A stretch of 64,000 nt of DNA from assembly GCF_018437275.1 (NCBI RefSeq), contig NZ_JAAMFK010000002.1, positions 62,001-126,000 on the forward strand, written 5' to 3'. Position numbers and translations under genes: made by a program. This document shows positions 44,576 to 54,411 of this stretch, piece after piece (the stretch's first letter is position 1; the number at the start of each line of letters is the position of its first letter). The notes below the pieces were generated by a model. The model was not told where the DNA came from. It worked only from the letters and a program-made list of their open reading frames with translations, and searched no databases. This stretch comes from Fructobacillus broussonetiae. Its GTDB lineage: Bacteria; Bacillota; Bacilli; Lactobacillales; Lactobacillaceae.

Positions 44576-44611
44576 GTGGAGAAAAAGTGGTGGAAAGTGG
44601 GGGATTGTGGT
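44576..44611 (+). promoter_or_regulatory. MraZ box: GTGG direct repeats before mraZ
   Basis: GTGG at 44576, 44587, 44597 and 44607, spaced 11, 10 and 10 bases, so one face of the helix. This is the arrangement bound by MraZ at its own promoter. No strong -10 was identified. Confidence 0.7.
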
Positions 44612-44655
44612 AAATTATTAGTAAGTAATCCACAGGAAAGGAGGAGTGGGCCATT

Positions 44656-45087
44656 ATGTTCATGGGAGAGTCATCACACAACCTCGACCCGAAGGGCCGG
44701 CTCACGATTCCTGCTAAATTTCGTAATCAATTAGGGGAAACTTTTGTGATTGCGAAGTGGATGGAACATTCCTTGCGTGCGATGCCAATCGACGTTTGGA
44801 ATAAGCTCGAAGAGCACTTAAATAATTTGCCAATCGGGAAAAAAGACGCCCGGGCTTTTAAGCGTTTCGTAATGGCCGGCTCCATGCAGGCTGAGTTCGA
44901 TAAGCAAGGTCGTGTGATTATTGCTTCTAATTTGAAGGATCACGCGCAGTTGGAGAAGGAAGTTGTCGTCACAGGTGTCGGTGATTCCTTTGAAATCTGG
45001 TCAGCTGACAACTGGAAGGCTTACACCGAAGAAACTGCGGAGAACTTTGACGACATCGCTGAGGGCTTGGTCGACTTTGACTTTTAA
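44656..45087 (+). CDS. mraZ: Transcriptional regulator MraZ
   Basis: 143 residues. Two AbrB/SpoVT-like halves with LDPKGRLTIPAKFR and FDKQGRVIIASNL. It represses the dcw operon by binding the repeats upstream. First gene of the division/wall cluster; SD AAAGGAGGAG. Confidence 0.97.
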   Translation: MFMGESSHNLDPKGRLTIPAKFRNQLGETFVIAKWMEHSLRAMPIDVWNKLEEHLNNLPIGKKDARAFKRFVMAGSMQAEFDKQGRVIIASNLKDHAQLEKEVVVTGVGDSFEIWSADNWKAYTEETAENFDDIAEGLVDFDF

Positions 45088-45136
45088 AGTCCCTGTGATG
45101 GCTGGTTGATTGAGAAAAGTGAAAGGAGGAATCAAT

Positions 45137-46084
45137 ATGACATTTGAACACGTGACCGTCCTCCAAAAAGAAGCCGTTGACTTACTTAATGTAAAAGAAG
45201 ACGGAATCTATGTTGACGCCACACTTGGTGGCGGCGGACACACGGGCGTGATTTTGTCACGTTTGACCACCGGAACACTTTACTCTTTCGACCAGGACGA
45301 AACGGCCATTTCCTTTAATAAGGAACAGTACAAAGATGAAATCGCCGCCGGTAAGCTCGTCTTAATCTTCAACAACTTCCGAACGTTGAAGGAGAGCTTG
45401 GCCGAGCGTGGCGTTGATCACGTCGACGGTGTCTTGTACGACCTTGGCGTGTCATCCGTTCAATTTGACCAAGGGGACCGTGGCTTTTCATATAACCACG
45501 ACGCCCCGTTGGACATGCGAATGGATCAGCGTCAGGAATTAACGGCAAAGACCATCGTAAACGATTGGCCTTTCGGTGACCTGGTGCGGGTCTTAACCCG
45601 CTACGGAGAAGACCGTTTCGGTAAGGCAATTGCTCGAAAGATTGAGCAACACCGTGAAAAGGCACCGATCGAAACGACCTTTGACCTTGTCGAAGTGATT
45701 AAGGAAGCCATTCCGGCTCCTGCACGTCGGCATGGTGGTCACCCGGCGAAGCGTTCTTTTCAGGCGCTGCGCGTCGCCGTTAACGACGAGCTCGGCGCTT
45801 TGGAAGATTCACTTGGTCAAGCTTTGGAACTTTTAGATGTCGGTGGCCGTATCTCGGCCATTTCCTTCCAGTCCCAAGAAGATCGCTTAATCAAGCAGAT
45901 GTTCAAGGAAAAGACGGCTGAACCGGAATTGCCTCGTGGCTTGCCGGTCATGCCCGATGAAATGGCACCCGACTATAAGCTCTTAACTCGTAAGGCCATC
46001 AAGCCTTCCGAAAAGGAGCAAGAAGAAAACCATCGCTCAGCCTCCGCGCAACTGCGTGGGATTGAACGAATCCGTCTCTCATAA
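45137..46084 (+). CDS. rsmH: 16S rRNA (cytosine1402-N4)-methyltransferase
   Basis: 315 residues from ATG 45137 (SD AAAGGAGG). SAM motif [47 protein letters not shown]. It methylates C1402 of 16S rRNA. Standard second gene of the dcw cluster. Confidence 0.97.
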   Translation: MTFEHVTVLQKEAVDLLNVKEDGIYVDATLGGGGHTGVILSRLTTGTLYSFDQDETAISFNKEQYKDEIAAGKLVLIFNNFRTLKESLAERGVDHVDGVLYDLGVSSVQFDQGDRGFSYNHDAPLDMRMDQRQELTAKTIVNDWPFGDLVRVLTRYGEDRFGKAIARKIEQHREKAPIETTFDLVEVIKEAIPAPARRHGGHPAKRSFQALRVAVNDELGALEDSLGQALELLDVGGRISAISFQSQEDRLIKQMFKEKTAEPELPRGLPVMPDEMAPDYKLLTRKAIKPSEKEQEENHRSASAQLRGIERIRLS

Positions 46085-46170
46085 ATTCGACGTTTTCAAA
46101 TCAAGTACCACCGCCCCGAATAGTTGACGGGCAACCCAATGCATTAAGAAATTAAGTAAAGGAGAGAACC

Positions 46171-46539
46171 ATGGCACAAAACGCATACCGCTACCAGAAT
46201 CCTGCAACGGCATTACCGAAGCAGAGTGCTAAGCCAAAAGCAAAAGTAAGAAGACGTTACGAGCCGGCGGTTTGGACTAAAAAAGAACGATCCCTGGTCG
46301 TGGTGATGGCGGTCACGGTTCTCTTTATGATGGTCGCCACTGTTTGGACAACGGTTTCCATGCAGCGAGTCGATGCAAGAAACCAAGCAGTCAGCCAAAA
46401 GATTAATAAGGTAAAGGAAGAAAACGATTCCTACCGTGGTGATATTCAGGCAAAGATTAACAAAGACAACTTGGAAAAAGTTGCGAAGTCGTCCAACATG
46501 GAACAAAGTACGACGAACGTTCGCAACGTAAATCAATAA
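46171..46539 (+). CDS. ftsL: Cell division protein FtsL
   Basis: 122 residues. Basic N-terminus, one membrane segment (SLVVVMAVTVLFMMVATVWT, ~40-60), then an extracellular coiled coil (DARNQAVSQKINKVKEEN). Bridges FtsQ/DivIC in the divisome. Identity depends on topology and position between rsmH and pbp2x. Confidence 0.88.
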   Translation: MAQNAYRYQNPATALPKQSAKPKAKVRRRYEPAVWTKKERSLVVVMAVTVLFMMVATVWTTVSMQRVDARNQAVSQKINKVKEENDSYRGDIQAKINKDNLEKVAKSSNMEQSTTNVRNVNQ

Positions 46540-46540
46540 A

Positions 46541-48682
46541 ATGAAACAAAGTAAAAGACGACAACTCAGTAAGAAAATCACTGGTAATGCGAAAAAGTTT
46601 GGTCTCCTATTAGGCCTCTTTGCTACGGTCATTATCATGGTTATGGGTGGTCGTCTTTTTCAAATTGCCGGGGTAAAGTCAGTCAATTCCCACAACTTAT
46701 CAGCCGCCACGCGGCTGACTTTTATGCAAAAGTCGACCGTGCCCGCGACCCGTGGGCAAATTCTTTCGTCAAACGGCGAAGTCTTAGCCGATAACTCAAC
46801 GGTTTATGACATGTACGCTGTTTTGGACAAGAAGCAGAAGGTTAAGGGACAACCTGACTACGTTACCGATCCGAAGAAAACGGCAGAACAGTTGGCACCA
46901 ATTTTGGATGCCAACCAAGATGACCTCTATAAGCAACTATCTTCCGACCGCTTGCAGGTTGAATTAGGGACAAAGGCTAAGAACCTTTCCGTTGACCAGT
47001 ACAACAAAATCAAGGATTTGAAACTTCCGGGAATTAAGTTCACCGCACAGCCTGCCCGTTATTATCCAAATAATCGCATGGCTTCCCACTTGATTGGTTT
47101 GACGAACTCCGTTGCAAACAACGTTGGTCAAAAGACCTTGAACGGTGTGCTTGGTGTGGAATCCTTCAAGAACACAGCCCTTCGTGGTAAGGATGGTTTG
47201 ACCACCAGCCTTGGTTCTGAAGTTGAAGATGCTAAGAAGAACCAAGTTAAAAACGGGGCAAACATTACGCTCACGATTGACGATAAATTGCAGGCCACGC
47301 TTGAAAACCGGATGGACGTGTTGTTCGCCGGTACGGAAGCGAAGTCCGCGGCAGCTTACGTCATGGATGCCAAGACCGGAAAGATTGTCGCTGCCACCCA
47401 GCGACCAAACTTCGATCCGAACACGCAGGACGGCTTGTCTGACGCCTGGGAAAACCAGCTAAACCAAGCGGCCTTCGAACCAGGTTCTACCATGAAGACC
47501 TTTACCTTGGCTTCCGCCATCCAGGAAAAGAAGTGGCATCCGGATGATACTTACAAGTCCGGTACACTCGACATCAACGGCCAAAAGGTTGTTGATTCCT
47601 TTGGTCAAAACGAAGGTGTTTTGACTTATCGCCAGGCCTTTGAACGTTCCTCTAACGTTGGTTTTGCGAAAACGGAACAAGCCCTTGGTGCGAAAACTTG
47701 GAAGTCCTACCTTGAGAAGTTCCACTTCTTGAAGAAGACGGGAATCGAATTGCCAAACGAGCAATCCGGTTCGATGTCATTTGATCAGCCAATTGATCAG
47801 GCGAACACCTCTTATGGTCAGGCCATTCGTGTCACGCCGGCTCAGTTGTTGCAAGGTTATTCAGCCTTTGCCAACAAGGGTCAGATGGTTAAGCCTTACG
47901 TCGTTTCAAAGGTTTCGGACCCAACGACTGGTAAGACGATTTCAAAGACGAAGACCGAAAAGGTTGGCAAGCCTATTTCTGAATCAACGGCCAACGAAGT
48001 GCTGAAGAGCATGGAAGGGGTTGTTAACGCAGACGACGGTACTGCCAAGCCATACTCTATGGAAGATGTTGGTTATCAGGTGGCGGCCAAGACCGGAACG
48101 GCTCAGATTGCCGAAAAGGGGAAGTACCTTGAGGGGTTGAACAACGCCATTCACTCCGTGATGGCCATGGTTCCGGGTGACAACCCACGCTACATCATGT
48201 ATATTGCGGTTCGTCAGCCAAAGAAGTGGCCGGACGCCAACATTCAGATTTCTTTGAACAAGGTTTTCCGTCCAGTGATGTTGCAAGCTTTGAACGATCA
48301 GGATGCACCGGTTAAGTCCCAGACGAAGACGGTCCAAATTCCTGACGTTCGTGGTCAGTCCATCGCCGAGGCTGAGAAGGCCATGACGGACGCCGGAATG
48401 CGCGTTTCGACCATTGGTTCTTCTGGTAAAGTCTCCGCGCAGTCTTTGAAGGGTGGCCAAACGGTTGTTAAGGGGCAGTTAGTTTTGCTTACTGCTAAAG
48501 GCACCGTGAAGGTGCCCGACTTTACCGGCTGGACAAAGAACGAAGTGCTCGGATGGGGTAACCTCACGGGTGTTAAAATAGAATTATCTGGTTCCGGTTA
48601 CGCCGAGAAGCAATCCGCAAAGGGTGGTTCTCAGATTATCGGCCACAAGAAGCTTTCGGTCACGTTTAAAGAGAAGGAATAA
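46541..48682 (+). CDS. pbpX: Penicillin-binding protein 2X (septal transpeptidase)
   Basis: 713 residues. N-terminal anchor (FGLLLGLFATVIIMVMGGRL), dimerisation domain, transpeptidase with SxxK EPGSTMKTF, SSN SSNVGF and KTG AAKTGTAQ, then two C-terminal PASTA-like domains (~590-713; IPDVRGQSIAEAEKAM, VPDFTGWTKNEVLGW). Cross-links septal peptidoglycan. Start is one base after ftsL stop. Confidence 0.96.
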   Translation: MKQSKRRQLSKKITGNAKKFGLLLGLFATVIIMVMGGRLFQIAGVKSVNSHNLSAATRLTFMQKSTVPATRGQILSSNGEVLADNSTVYDMYAVLDKKQKVKGQPDYVTDPKKTAEQLAPILDANQDDLYKQLSSDRLQVELGTKAKNLSVDQYNKIKDLKLPGIKFTAQPARYYPNNRMASHLIGLTNSVANNVGQKTLNGVLGVESFKNTALRGKDGLTTSLGSEVEDAKKNQVKNGANITLTIDDKLQATLENRMDVLFAGTEAKSAAAYVMDAKTGKIVAATQRPNFDPNTQDGLSDAWENQLNQAAFEPGSTMKTFTLASAIQEKKWHPDDTYKSGTLDINGQKVVDSFGQNEGVLTYRQAFERSSNVGFAKTEQALGAKTWKSYLEKFHFLKKTGIELPNEQSGSMSFDQPIDQANTSYGQAIRVTPAQLLQGYSAFANKGQMVKPYVVSKVSDPTTGKTISKTKTEKVGKPISESTANEVLKSMEGVVNADDGTAKPYSMEDVGYQVAAKTGTAQIAEKGKYLEGLNNAIHSVMAMVPGDNPRYIMYIAVRQPKKWPDANIQISLNKVFRPVMLQALNDQDAPVKSQTKTVQIPDVRGQSIAEAEKAMTDAGMRVSTIGSSGKVSAQSLKGGQTVVKGQLVLLTAKGTVKVPDFTGWTKNEVLGWGNLTGVKIELSGSGYAEKQSAKGGSQIIGHKKLSVTFKEKE

Positions 48683-48685
48683 AGC

Positions 48686-49639
48686 ATGCTGTTATTAGAA
48701 TTTTTACTTGGAATGGTTTTGACGGCTGTCATCATGCCGACCGTTATCAAGAAGCTGAAGCAAAGTAAGGAACAAGCCGTAATCCGTGTTCTCGGACCGG
48801 ATCACCAGCAAAAGGCAGGAACGCCGTCCATCGGTGGTGCGGTCTTCGGATTGGTTACCATTTTGGTTGTCTTCCTTTTGCCAAGTACTTACACGAGCAA
48901 TCGCCAATTCATGGCAACCTTAGCTTTGATTATTGGTTTTGGTTCATACGGTGTTATCGGTGCCATCGATGATATTTTGAAGATGATACGACACGCTGAC
49001 GATGGTTTCGCCTTTAAGCCAAAGCTTTTGGCCCAAACGATTTCTGCCATCGTTGTAATGGGCTTACTTTTCGCAACGGATGTTCCAATGGGGATTGAGT
49101 TGCCATTCTTTGGTTACCTCCACTTGGGCTGGTTCTTCATCATCTTCCTCTGGTTCTGGTTTGTTGGTTGGTCCAACGCCACGAACTTGACGGATGGTCT
49201 GGACGGCTTGCTCACTGGTTTGGCCATCATCGCATACGGTGCTTACACCATCATGGCCGTTCGTGCCGGTGTTAGCTCCATCGTGGTGTTCAACGTTGTC
49301 TTGCTTGGGAGCCTTGCTGGTTTCCTTTGCTTCAACAAGCCAAAGGCTAAAATTTTCATGGGTGACACGGGTTCACTCGCACTTGGTGCTGGCCTGGCAG
49401 TTGAATCCATTCAACTCCACGCCGTCGCCTCACTCTTGCTCGTCGGCTTGATTTTCGTCATTGAGACCTTGTCTGTTATCATTCAGACAATTTCTTACCA
49501 CTTCTGGAAGAAGCGTATCTTCCCAATGGCGCCAATCCACCACTCATTTGAAAAGTTTGGTTGGAGCGAATGGCAAATCGACATTGCCTTCTGGGCAGTT
49601 GGTTTGATCACGGCAGTGTTGACGGTAATGCTCTTTTAA
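48686..49639 (+). CDS. mraY: Phospho-N-acetylmuramoyl-pentapeptide transferase
   Basis: 317 residues, ten membrane segments. Marks: KAGTPSIGGAVFG, GAIDDILKM, NATNLTDGLDGL, KIFMGDTGSLALG and MAPIHHSFEKFGW. It makes lipid I. Gap to murD holds a structured ~107-base leader. Confidence 0.97.
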   Translation: MLLLEFLLGMVLTAVIMPTVIKKLKQSKEQAVIRVLGPDHQQKAGTPSIGGAVFGLVTILVVFLLPSTYTSNRQFMATLALIIGFGSYGVIGAIDDILKMIRHADDGFAFKPKLLAQTISAIVVMGLLFATDVPMGIELPFFGYLHLGWFFIIFLWFWFVGWSNATNLTDGLDGLLTGLAIIAYGAYTIMAVRAGVSSIVVFNVVLLGSLAGFLCFNKPKAKIFMGDTGSLALGAGLAVESIQLHAVASLLLVGLIFVIETLSVIIQTISYHFWKKRIFPMAPIHHSFEKFGWSEWQIDIAFWAVGLITAVLTVMLF

Positions 49640-49752
49640 AAATAAATTGATTGAAGGTATCCGTTGACCATTTGCTGGCCAACAAGGATACATTTAAGGT
49701 GTGTCGTCTTCTTGACGAACACCGTACATAGACAAAAATAAGGGGAATGTTC

Positions 49753-51114
49753 ATGACGGGTTTGGATTTTAAGAATAAAAAGGTCTTGGTTCTTGGATGG
49801 GCGAAGTCTGGAAAGGCCGCAACGAAGCGACTGTTAGAATTAGGCGCACACGTTACGGTTGCCAACCGTGATGCGATTGAAGAAGACGATGAAGTGAAGG
49901 CTTTGAAGCAAGAAGGTGTTGCCTTCATCGACAATGATAAGGGGGAGGCACTTGCCGCTGACACAGACGTGCTGGTTAAGAACCCTGGGATTGCTTACAC
50001 GCACCCAATCATTGAAAAGGCCATGTCACTCGGCCTCCCTGTTTTGACGGAAGTCGCCGTCGCGCTTTCTACTTTTACCGGTCGTTTGATCATCGTCACT
50101 GGTTCAAACGGTAAGACGACCACAACGACTTTGCTTGGTCACATGCTTCAACATGATGACAAGCAGGGCCGTGTGGTGATTGCTGGTAACATTGGAACAC
50201 CGGTCTGCCAGGTAGTGGGGGACATGACAGCAAAGGACACGCTTGTCCTTGAATTGTCATCCTTCCAATTAGTGGGAATTCCGCACATCGCAGCAGACAT
50301 CGCGGTCATTACGAACGTCTTTGCCAACCACTTGGACTTCCACCAAAACCGTGAGAACTACTTGGCTGCCAAGGAACGTGTGGCGCTCGGTCAAAAGGCC
50401 GGCCAGACCTTGATCTTGAACGGTAATGGACCGGACACGCCGGCCATCGCAAAATTGACGGCTGGTACGGTTTTGACTTTTAACCCTGACGACGAAAAGG
50501 CCTACGCGCACGAAGACGCCGAAGGAAACGTCGTCTTGAACGGTAAAATCTTGATGCCTTTTGAAGACGTGAAGTTGGTCGGACGACCAAACTTGGAAAA
50601 CGTCTTGGCAGCGACCGCAGCTGCAAATGTCGCCGGTTGTGACTTTGACGCCATGAAGGCCGTGCTCACAACCTTCGCCGGAGTCAAGCACCGACTCGAA
50701 TTCTTGTTCAAAGAAGACGGCGTGATTTACTACAACGACTCAAAGGCCACGGACATCGAAGCAACGCAAGCAGCCTTGTCCGCCTTCAAGCAGGATGTGA
50801 TTTTGCTTGCCGGAGGATTGGATCGTGGGGATGACCTGGACCGCTTGGTTCCGGACTTGAAGAATGTCATCCAAGTGATTGCCTTCGGGGAAACGACCGA
50901 CAAAGTCGTGGCGATGGCAAAGGAAGCAAACGTGCCCGTTCAAGTTGTGAAGAACGTTGAGAAAGCCGCACCGGTTGCTGTTCAAATGGCCAAGCCTGGC
51001 CAAGTGGTACTGCTCTCACCAGCAGCCGCTTCCTGGGACCAGTACCCCAACTTTGAAATTCGTGGTGACAAGTACGTTGCCGCATTGAAACAAGCTTTAG
51101 GAAAGAAGGACTAA
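49753..51114 (+). CDS. murD: UDP-N-acetylmuramoylalanine--D-glutamate ligase
   Basis: 453 residues from ATG 49753; ATG 49747 is only 1-2 bases from the SD AGGGG, while 49753 has 7-base spacing. Mur ligase marks: ITGSNGKTTTTTLLGHM (ATP loop), VITNVFANHLDFH, VKHRLEFL and YNDSKATD, LAGGLDRGDD. Adds D-Glu to UDP-MurNAc-L-Ala. Confidence 0.97.
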   Translation: MTGLDFKNKKVLVLGWAKSGKAATKRLLELGAHVTVANRDAIEEDDEVKALKQEGVAFIDNDKGEALAADTDVLVKNPGIAYTHPIIEKAMSLGLPVLTEVAVALSTFTGRLIIVTGSNGKTTTTTLLGHMLQHDDKQGRVVIAGNIGTPVCQVVGDMTAKDTLVLELSSFQLVGIPHIAADIAVITNVFANHLDFHQNRENYLAAKERVALGQKAGQTLILNGNGPDTPAIAKLTAGTVLTFNPDDEKAYAHEDAEGNVVLNGKILMPFEDVKLVGRPNLENVLAATAAANVAGCDFDAMKAVLTTFAGVKHRLEFLFKEDGVIYYNDSKATDIEATQAALSAFKQDVILLAGGLDRGDDLDRLVPDLKNVIQVIAFGETTDKVVAMAKEANVPVQVVKNVEKAAPVAVQMAKPGQVVLLSPAAASWDQYPNFEIRGDKYVAALKQALGKKD

Positions 51115-51118
51115 GTTC

Positions 51119-52216
51119 ATGAAGGTTATCTTATCTGGTGGTGGAACGGGTGGACACATCTACCCAGCGTTGGCATTGGCCGACGTCATTAAGGAAAAGG
51201 AACCCGAAACAAAATTCTTGTACATCGGATCATTCCGCGGGGTCGAAAAGAATATCGTGCCGAAGACGGGGATGCCATTCAAGCAATTGGCCGTCCAAGG
51301 ATTCGCCCGTTCACTTTCAATGACAAACTTCAAGACGGTTTGGTTGTTCATGAAGGCGGTTAAGGAAGCCAAGAAGATGATTGCTGACTTCCAACCAGAC
51401 GTTGTGGTTGGAACCGGTGGTTATGTTTCTGGTGCCGTTTTGTATGCCGCCCAGAAGATGGGCATTCCAACGGTCATCCACGAACAAAACTCCGTTGCCG
51501 GAATCACGAACAAGTTCTTGGCAAAGGGTGCCACAAAGATTGGAATCGCCTTTGAAAACGCGCGTTCCTTCTTCCCGGCTGATAAGGTCGAAATGATTGG
51601 TAACCCACGCGCCCAAGAAGTGGCCAAGATGTCATCGGACTTCTCATGGACCACTTACGGTTTGTCAGACGACAAGAAGACCCTGCTCATCTTCGGTGGT
51701 TCACAGGGTGCACCAGCCATTAACTTGGCAACCTTGGAAGCCATTCCTGAATTCAATAAGCGCGACTACCAAGTGGTTTTGGTTGCCGGACCAAAGCGCA
51801 TCGATAACTTCATGAAGATGTTGAAGGAACAGGGCAAAACGCTTGGTGACCACATCAAAGTGTTGCCGTACATCGACAACATGCCAGCCGTTATGCAAAA
51901 AGCTTCTGTCTTGGTATCTCGTGCCGGTGCCACGTCAATCGCTGAATTGACAGCCCTTGGTTTGCCTGCCATTTTGGTGCCATCACCATTTGTTACCGGC
52001 GACCACCAAACAAAAAACGCCAACTCACTCGTTGAAGTTGGTGCTGCCTTGTCCATCAAGGAACCTGAATTGAACGGGGAATCCTTGGTGAAGGCGGCCG
52101 ACGCTTTGCTGTTGTCAGACGAACAAGCAGCCGTCATGGAAGGTCAGTCTAAAAAGGTCGGGATTCAAGAAGCCGGTGACCGTTTCTACAACTTGTTGAA
52201 GTCCGTCATCAAATAA
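51119..52216 (+). CDS. murG: UDP-GlcNAc:lipid I GlcNAc-transferase
   Basis: 365 residues. GGGTGGHIYPALA loop, GTGGYVSGAVLYA, HEQNSVAG, GGSQGAPAIN and VSRAGATSIAEL (nucleotide-sugar site). Makes lipid II. ftsQ follows. Confidence 0.97.
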   Translation: MKVILSGGGTGGHIYPALALADVIKEKEPETKFLYIGSFRGVEKNIVPKTGMPFKQLAVQGFARSLSMTNFKTVWLFMKAVKEAKKMIADFQPDVVVGTGGYVSGAVLYAAQKMGIPTVIHEQNSVAGITNKFLAKGATKIGIAFENARSFFPADKVEMIGNPRAQEVAKMSSDFSWTTYGLSDDKKTLLIFGGSQGAPAINLATLEAIPEFNKRDYQVVLVAGPKRIDNFMKMLKEQGKTLGDHIKVLPYIDNMPAVMQKASVLVSRAGATSIAELTALGLPAILVPSPFVTGDHQTKNANSLVEVGAALSIKEPELNGESLVKAADALLLSDEQAAVMEGQSKKVGIQEAGDRFYNLLKSVIK

Positions 52217-52228
52217 GGGGAGTAACTC

Positions 52229-52933
52229 GTGCAAGAAGAGAACATGACAATGGAAAAGAGAAATCCGTTGACCAGTGCCTGGTGGGCCCTGGCTTTTTTT
52301 GCTGTTCTCGCCTTGCTTCTGCTCATCTGGCAGCCCTGGGTTAAGATTCAAAAGGTGAACGTTGATTCTGGTAACATCCCAACGGAAACCATCGAAGAAC
52401 AGATGGGCGTGAAGAAGGGAAGTTTCCGCTATCAAGTCTTTGGTCAAAGCCGTTTCCTCTCAAACCGCGTGACGCATAAAAACGCGAAGGTGTCTCGAGT
52501 GACGATGAAGCTCTCGGGTGACACCTTGAATGTTACGGTTGCCGAAAAGATTAACGCCGGTTTCATTCAGGAAAAGGATAAGTGGTACCAACTGGATTCA
52601 AACGGAAACCGTCAACCGGTCAGTGAACCGGATGGTCGTGGCCCTGTTTATTCTGGTTTTAAATCCAATGAACGTGTGCGAAAAGTTGCCAAGGCCATCT
52701 CTTCTTTGGATCAGATCATCCGTCAAAATATTGGTGAGGTGATTTTTGCACCGGACGATAACAACGATGAGAAAATCATCCTGGTCATGAACGACGGAAA
52801 CACGGTCTACGCCAGTCAAAAAACAATGGCCAACAAGATGAAGTATTACGCCGGAATTGCCCAGGCAATGGACAAGCCGGGAGTCATCGATTTGCAGGTT
52901 GGTTCATATTCTTACACGTATGGAAATAAATAG
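52229..52933 (+). CDS. ftsQ: Cell division protein FtsQ/DivIB
   Basis: 234 residues from GTG 52229 (SD AAGGGGAG). One membrane segment (AWWALAFFAVLALLLLIW), POTRA-like segment (KIQKVNVDSGNIPTETIEEQ region) and beta domain. Shorter than many DivIBs. Binds FtsL/DivIC. 110 bases to ftsA hold a TTCCAA/TTGGAA hairpin. Confidence 0.9.
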   Translation: MQEENMTMEKRNPLTSAWWALAFFAVLALLLLIWQPWVKIQKVNVDSGNIPTETIEEQMGVKKGSFRYQVFGQSRFLSNRVTHKNAKVSRVTMKLSGDTLNVTVAEKINAGFIQEKDKWYQLDSNGNRQPVSEPDGRGPVYSGFKSNERVRKVAKAISSLDQIIRQNIGEVIFAPDDNNDEKIILVMNDGNTVYASQKTMANKMKYYAGIAQAMDKPGVIDLQVGSYSYTYGNK

Positions 52934-53043
52934 GTGATTTTTTCCAATTAATTCCATTGGAATCCTACCGGACAGGCGTCCAATATGTTAAGATTATCTT
53001 TAGGTTTAGTTTCAAAAATTTTATTTTTAAAGGGGACAAGTGC

Positions 53044-54390
53044 ATGACCCAAAATGGCGTGATAGTTGGATTAGATATCGGCACAACCATGGTGAAAGTG
53101 GTTGTGGCACAAAATAACGGTGGCCGATTCAACGTCATTGCAACGGGCTCTGCCGCAGGAGCTGGTTTAAAGCGTGGCGTCATTGTTGATATCAATCAAA
53201 CCGCAGCAGCAATTCAGCAGGCTGTTTCACAAGCAGCCGCCAAGGCCAACCTGTCAATTGACGAAGTTGTCGTTGGTTTGCCTGCCAACCAGGTGAATAT
53301 CCAAAAGATTTCCGGTTTGGTTTCGATTGAAAATCAAAACAAACAAATTACTGGTCAAGACGTTGTGAACGTAACGAACCAGGCGTTGAATTCCCTTTCA
53401 CTGGCCGACCAAACGCCGGTCGAATTCCTGCCTTCACAGTTCATCGTCGACGGCTTCGACGGCATCAAGGACCCAACCGATATGATTGGTGTTCGCCTCG
53501 AAGTTCAAGGGCTCGCTTACCTTGCACCAAACAAGGTGGTTTCAGGAATTAAGACGGCTGTTAAAAAGGCCGGCTTGACCATCAAAGCGATGGACCTTGC
53601 CCCAATGGCTTTAGCACCGGCTTTCTTGTCCGATGCCGAGCAAGACTTTGGTGCCATCTTGATTGATTTGGCCGGTGGCCAATCAACCGCTTCTGTCATT
53701 CATGACCACAAGGTCAAGTACATGACGGTCGACTACGAAGGTGGTGTGAACGTGACCAAGGATATTTCCACGGTCTTAGGAATCGCCAACCAAGAAGCCG
53801 AAGCGGTCAAAATCAAGTATGGTTCAGCTGATCCAGCCCAGGCGTCAGAAGAACAAATCTTCTACGTTGATGCGGTTGGCCTTTCAGAAAAGAAACCAGT
53901 TGACGAAAAGTACCTCGCTTCCATCATGGAAGCCCGTTACGATCAAATCTTTGATCGACTTGACCAACAGCTTGATGAAATCGGTGCCGATGATTTGCCT
54001 GGTGGCTACATCATTACCGGTGGTAATTCCGCTGTTCCTGGACTTTTGGCAAAGGCGCAAGAACACTTTGGTCAAAACGTCCACATTGCCCGTCCAAACC
54101 AAATCGGTTTGCGCCACCCATCCTTTGCACGAGCGTTGGCCTTTGCTTCTTACGAAGCTTTCCAAACGGACTTGCAAAAGACGGTGAAGGCTGTCTTGAT
54201 GGGACAATTAAAAGAATTCAAGCAAGAACAAGCACAAACGTATCACCAACCTGAAAAGGGTGAAAACCTAATTGAAACAGAAGTTGATGACGGTGCTTAT
54301 CTTGATGAAGAACAGCCACGTGAAGGTCTCTTTAAGAAGATGAAAACTTCTTTGACCTCATTATTTGCAGAAACAAACGACGAAGACTAA
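53044..54390 (+). CDS. ftsA: Cell division protein FtsA
   Basis: 448 residues from ATG 53044 (SD AAAGGGG). Actin-like marks: GLDIGTTMVKVVV, ILIDLAGGQSTASV and IITGGNSAVPGLL. SHS2 insertion (RGVIVDINQTAAAIQQAV). The C-terminal amphipathic tip (LFKKMKTSLTSLFAE) anchors FtsZ to the membrane. ftsZ is 21 bases on. Confidence 0.97.
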   Translation: MTQNGVIVGLDIGTTMVKVVVAQNNGGRFNVIATGSAAGAGLKRGVIVDINQTAAAIQQAVSQAAAKANLSIDEVVVGLPANQVNIQKISGLVSIENQNKQITGQDVVNVTNQALNSLSLADQTPVEFLPSQFIVDGFDGIKDPTDMIGVRLEVQGLAYLAPNKVVSGIKTAVKKAGLTIKAMDLAPMALAPAFLSDAEQDFGAILIDLAGGQSTASVIHDHKVKYMTVDYEGGVNVTKDISTVLGIANQEAEAVKIKYGSADPAQASEEQIFYVDAVGLSEKKPVDEKYLASIMEARYDQIFDRLDQQLDEIGADDLPGGYIITGGNSAVPGLLAKAQEHFGQNVHIARPNQIGLRHPSFARALAFASYEAFQTDLQKTVKAVLMGQLKEFKQEQAQTYHQPEKGENLIETEVDDGAYLDEEQPREGLFKKMKTSLTSLFAETNDED

Positions 54391-54411
54391 CCATTCCAAA
54401 GGAGTATGTTC

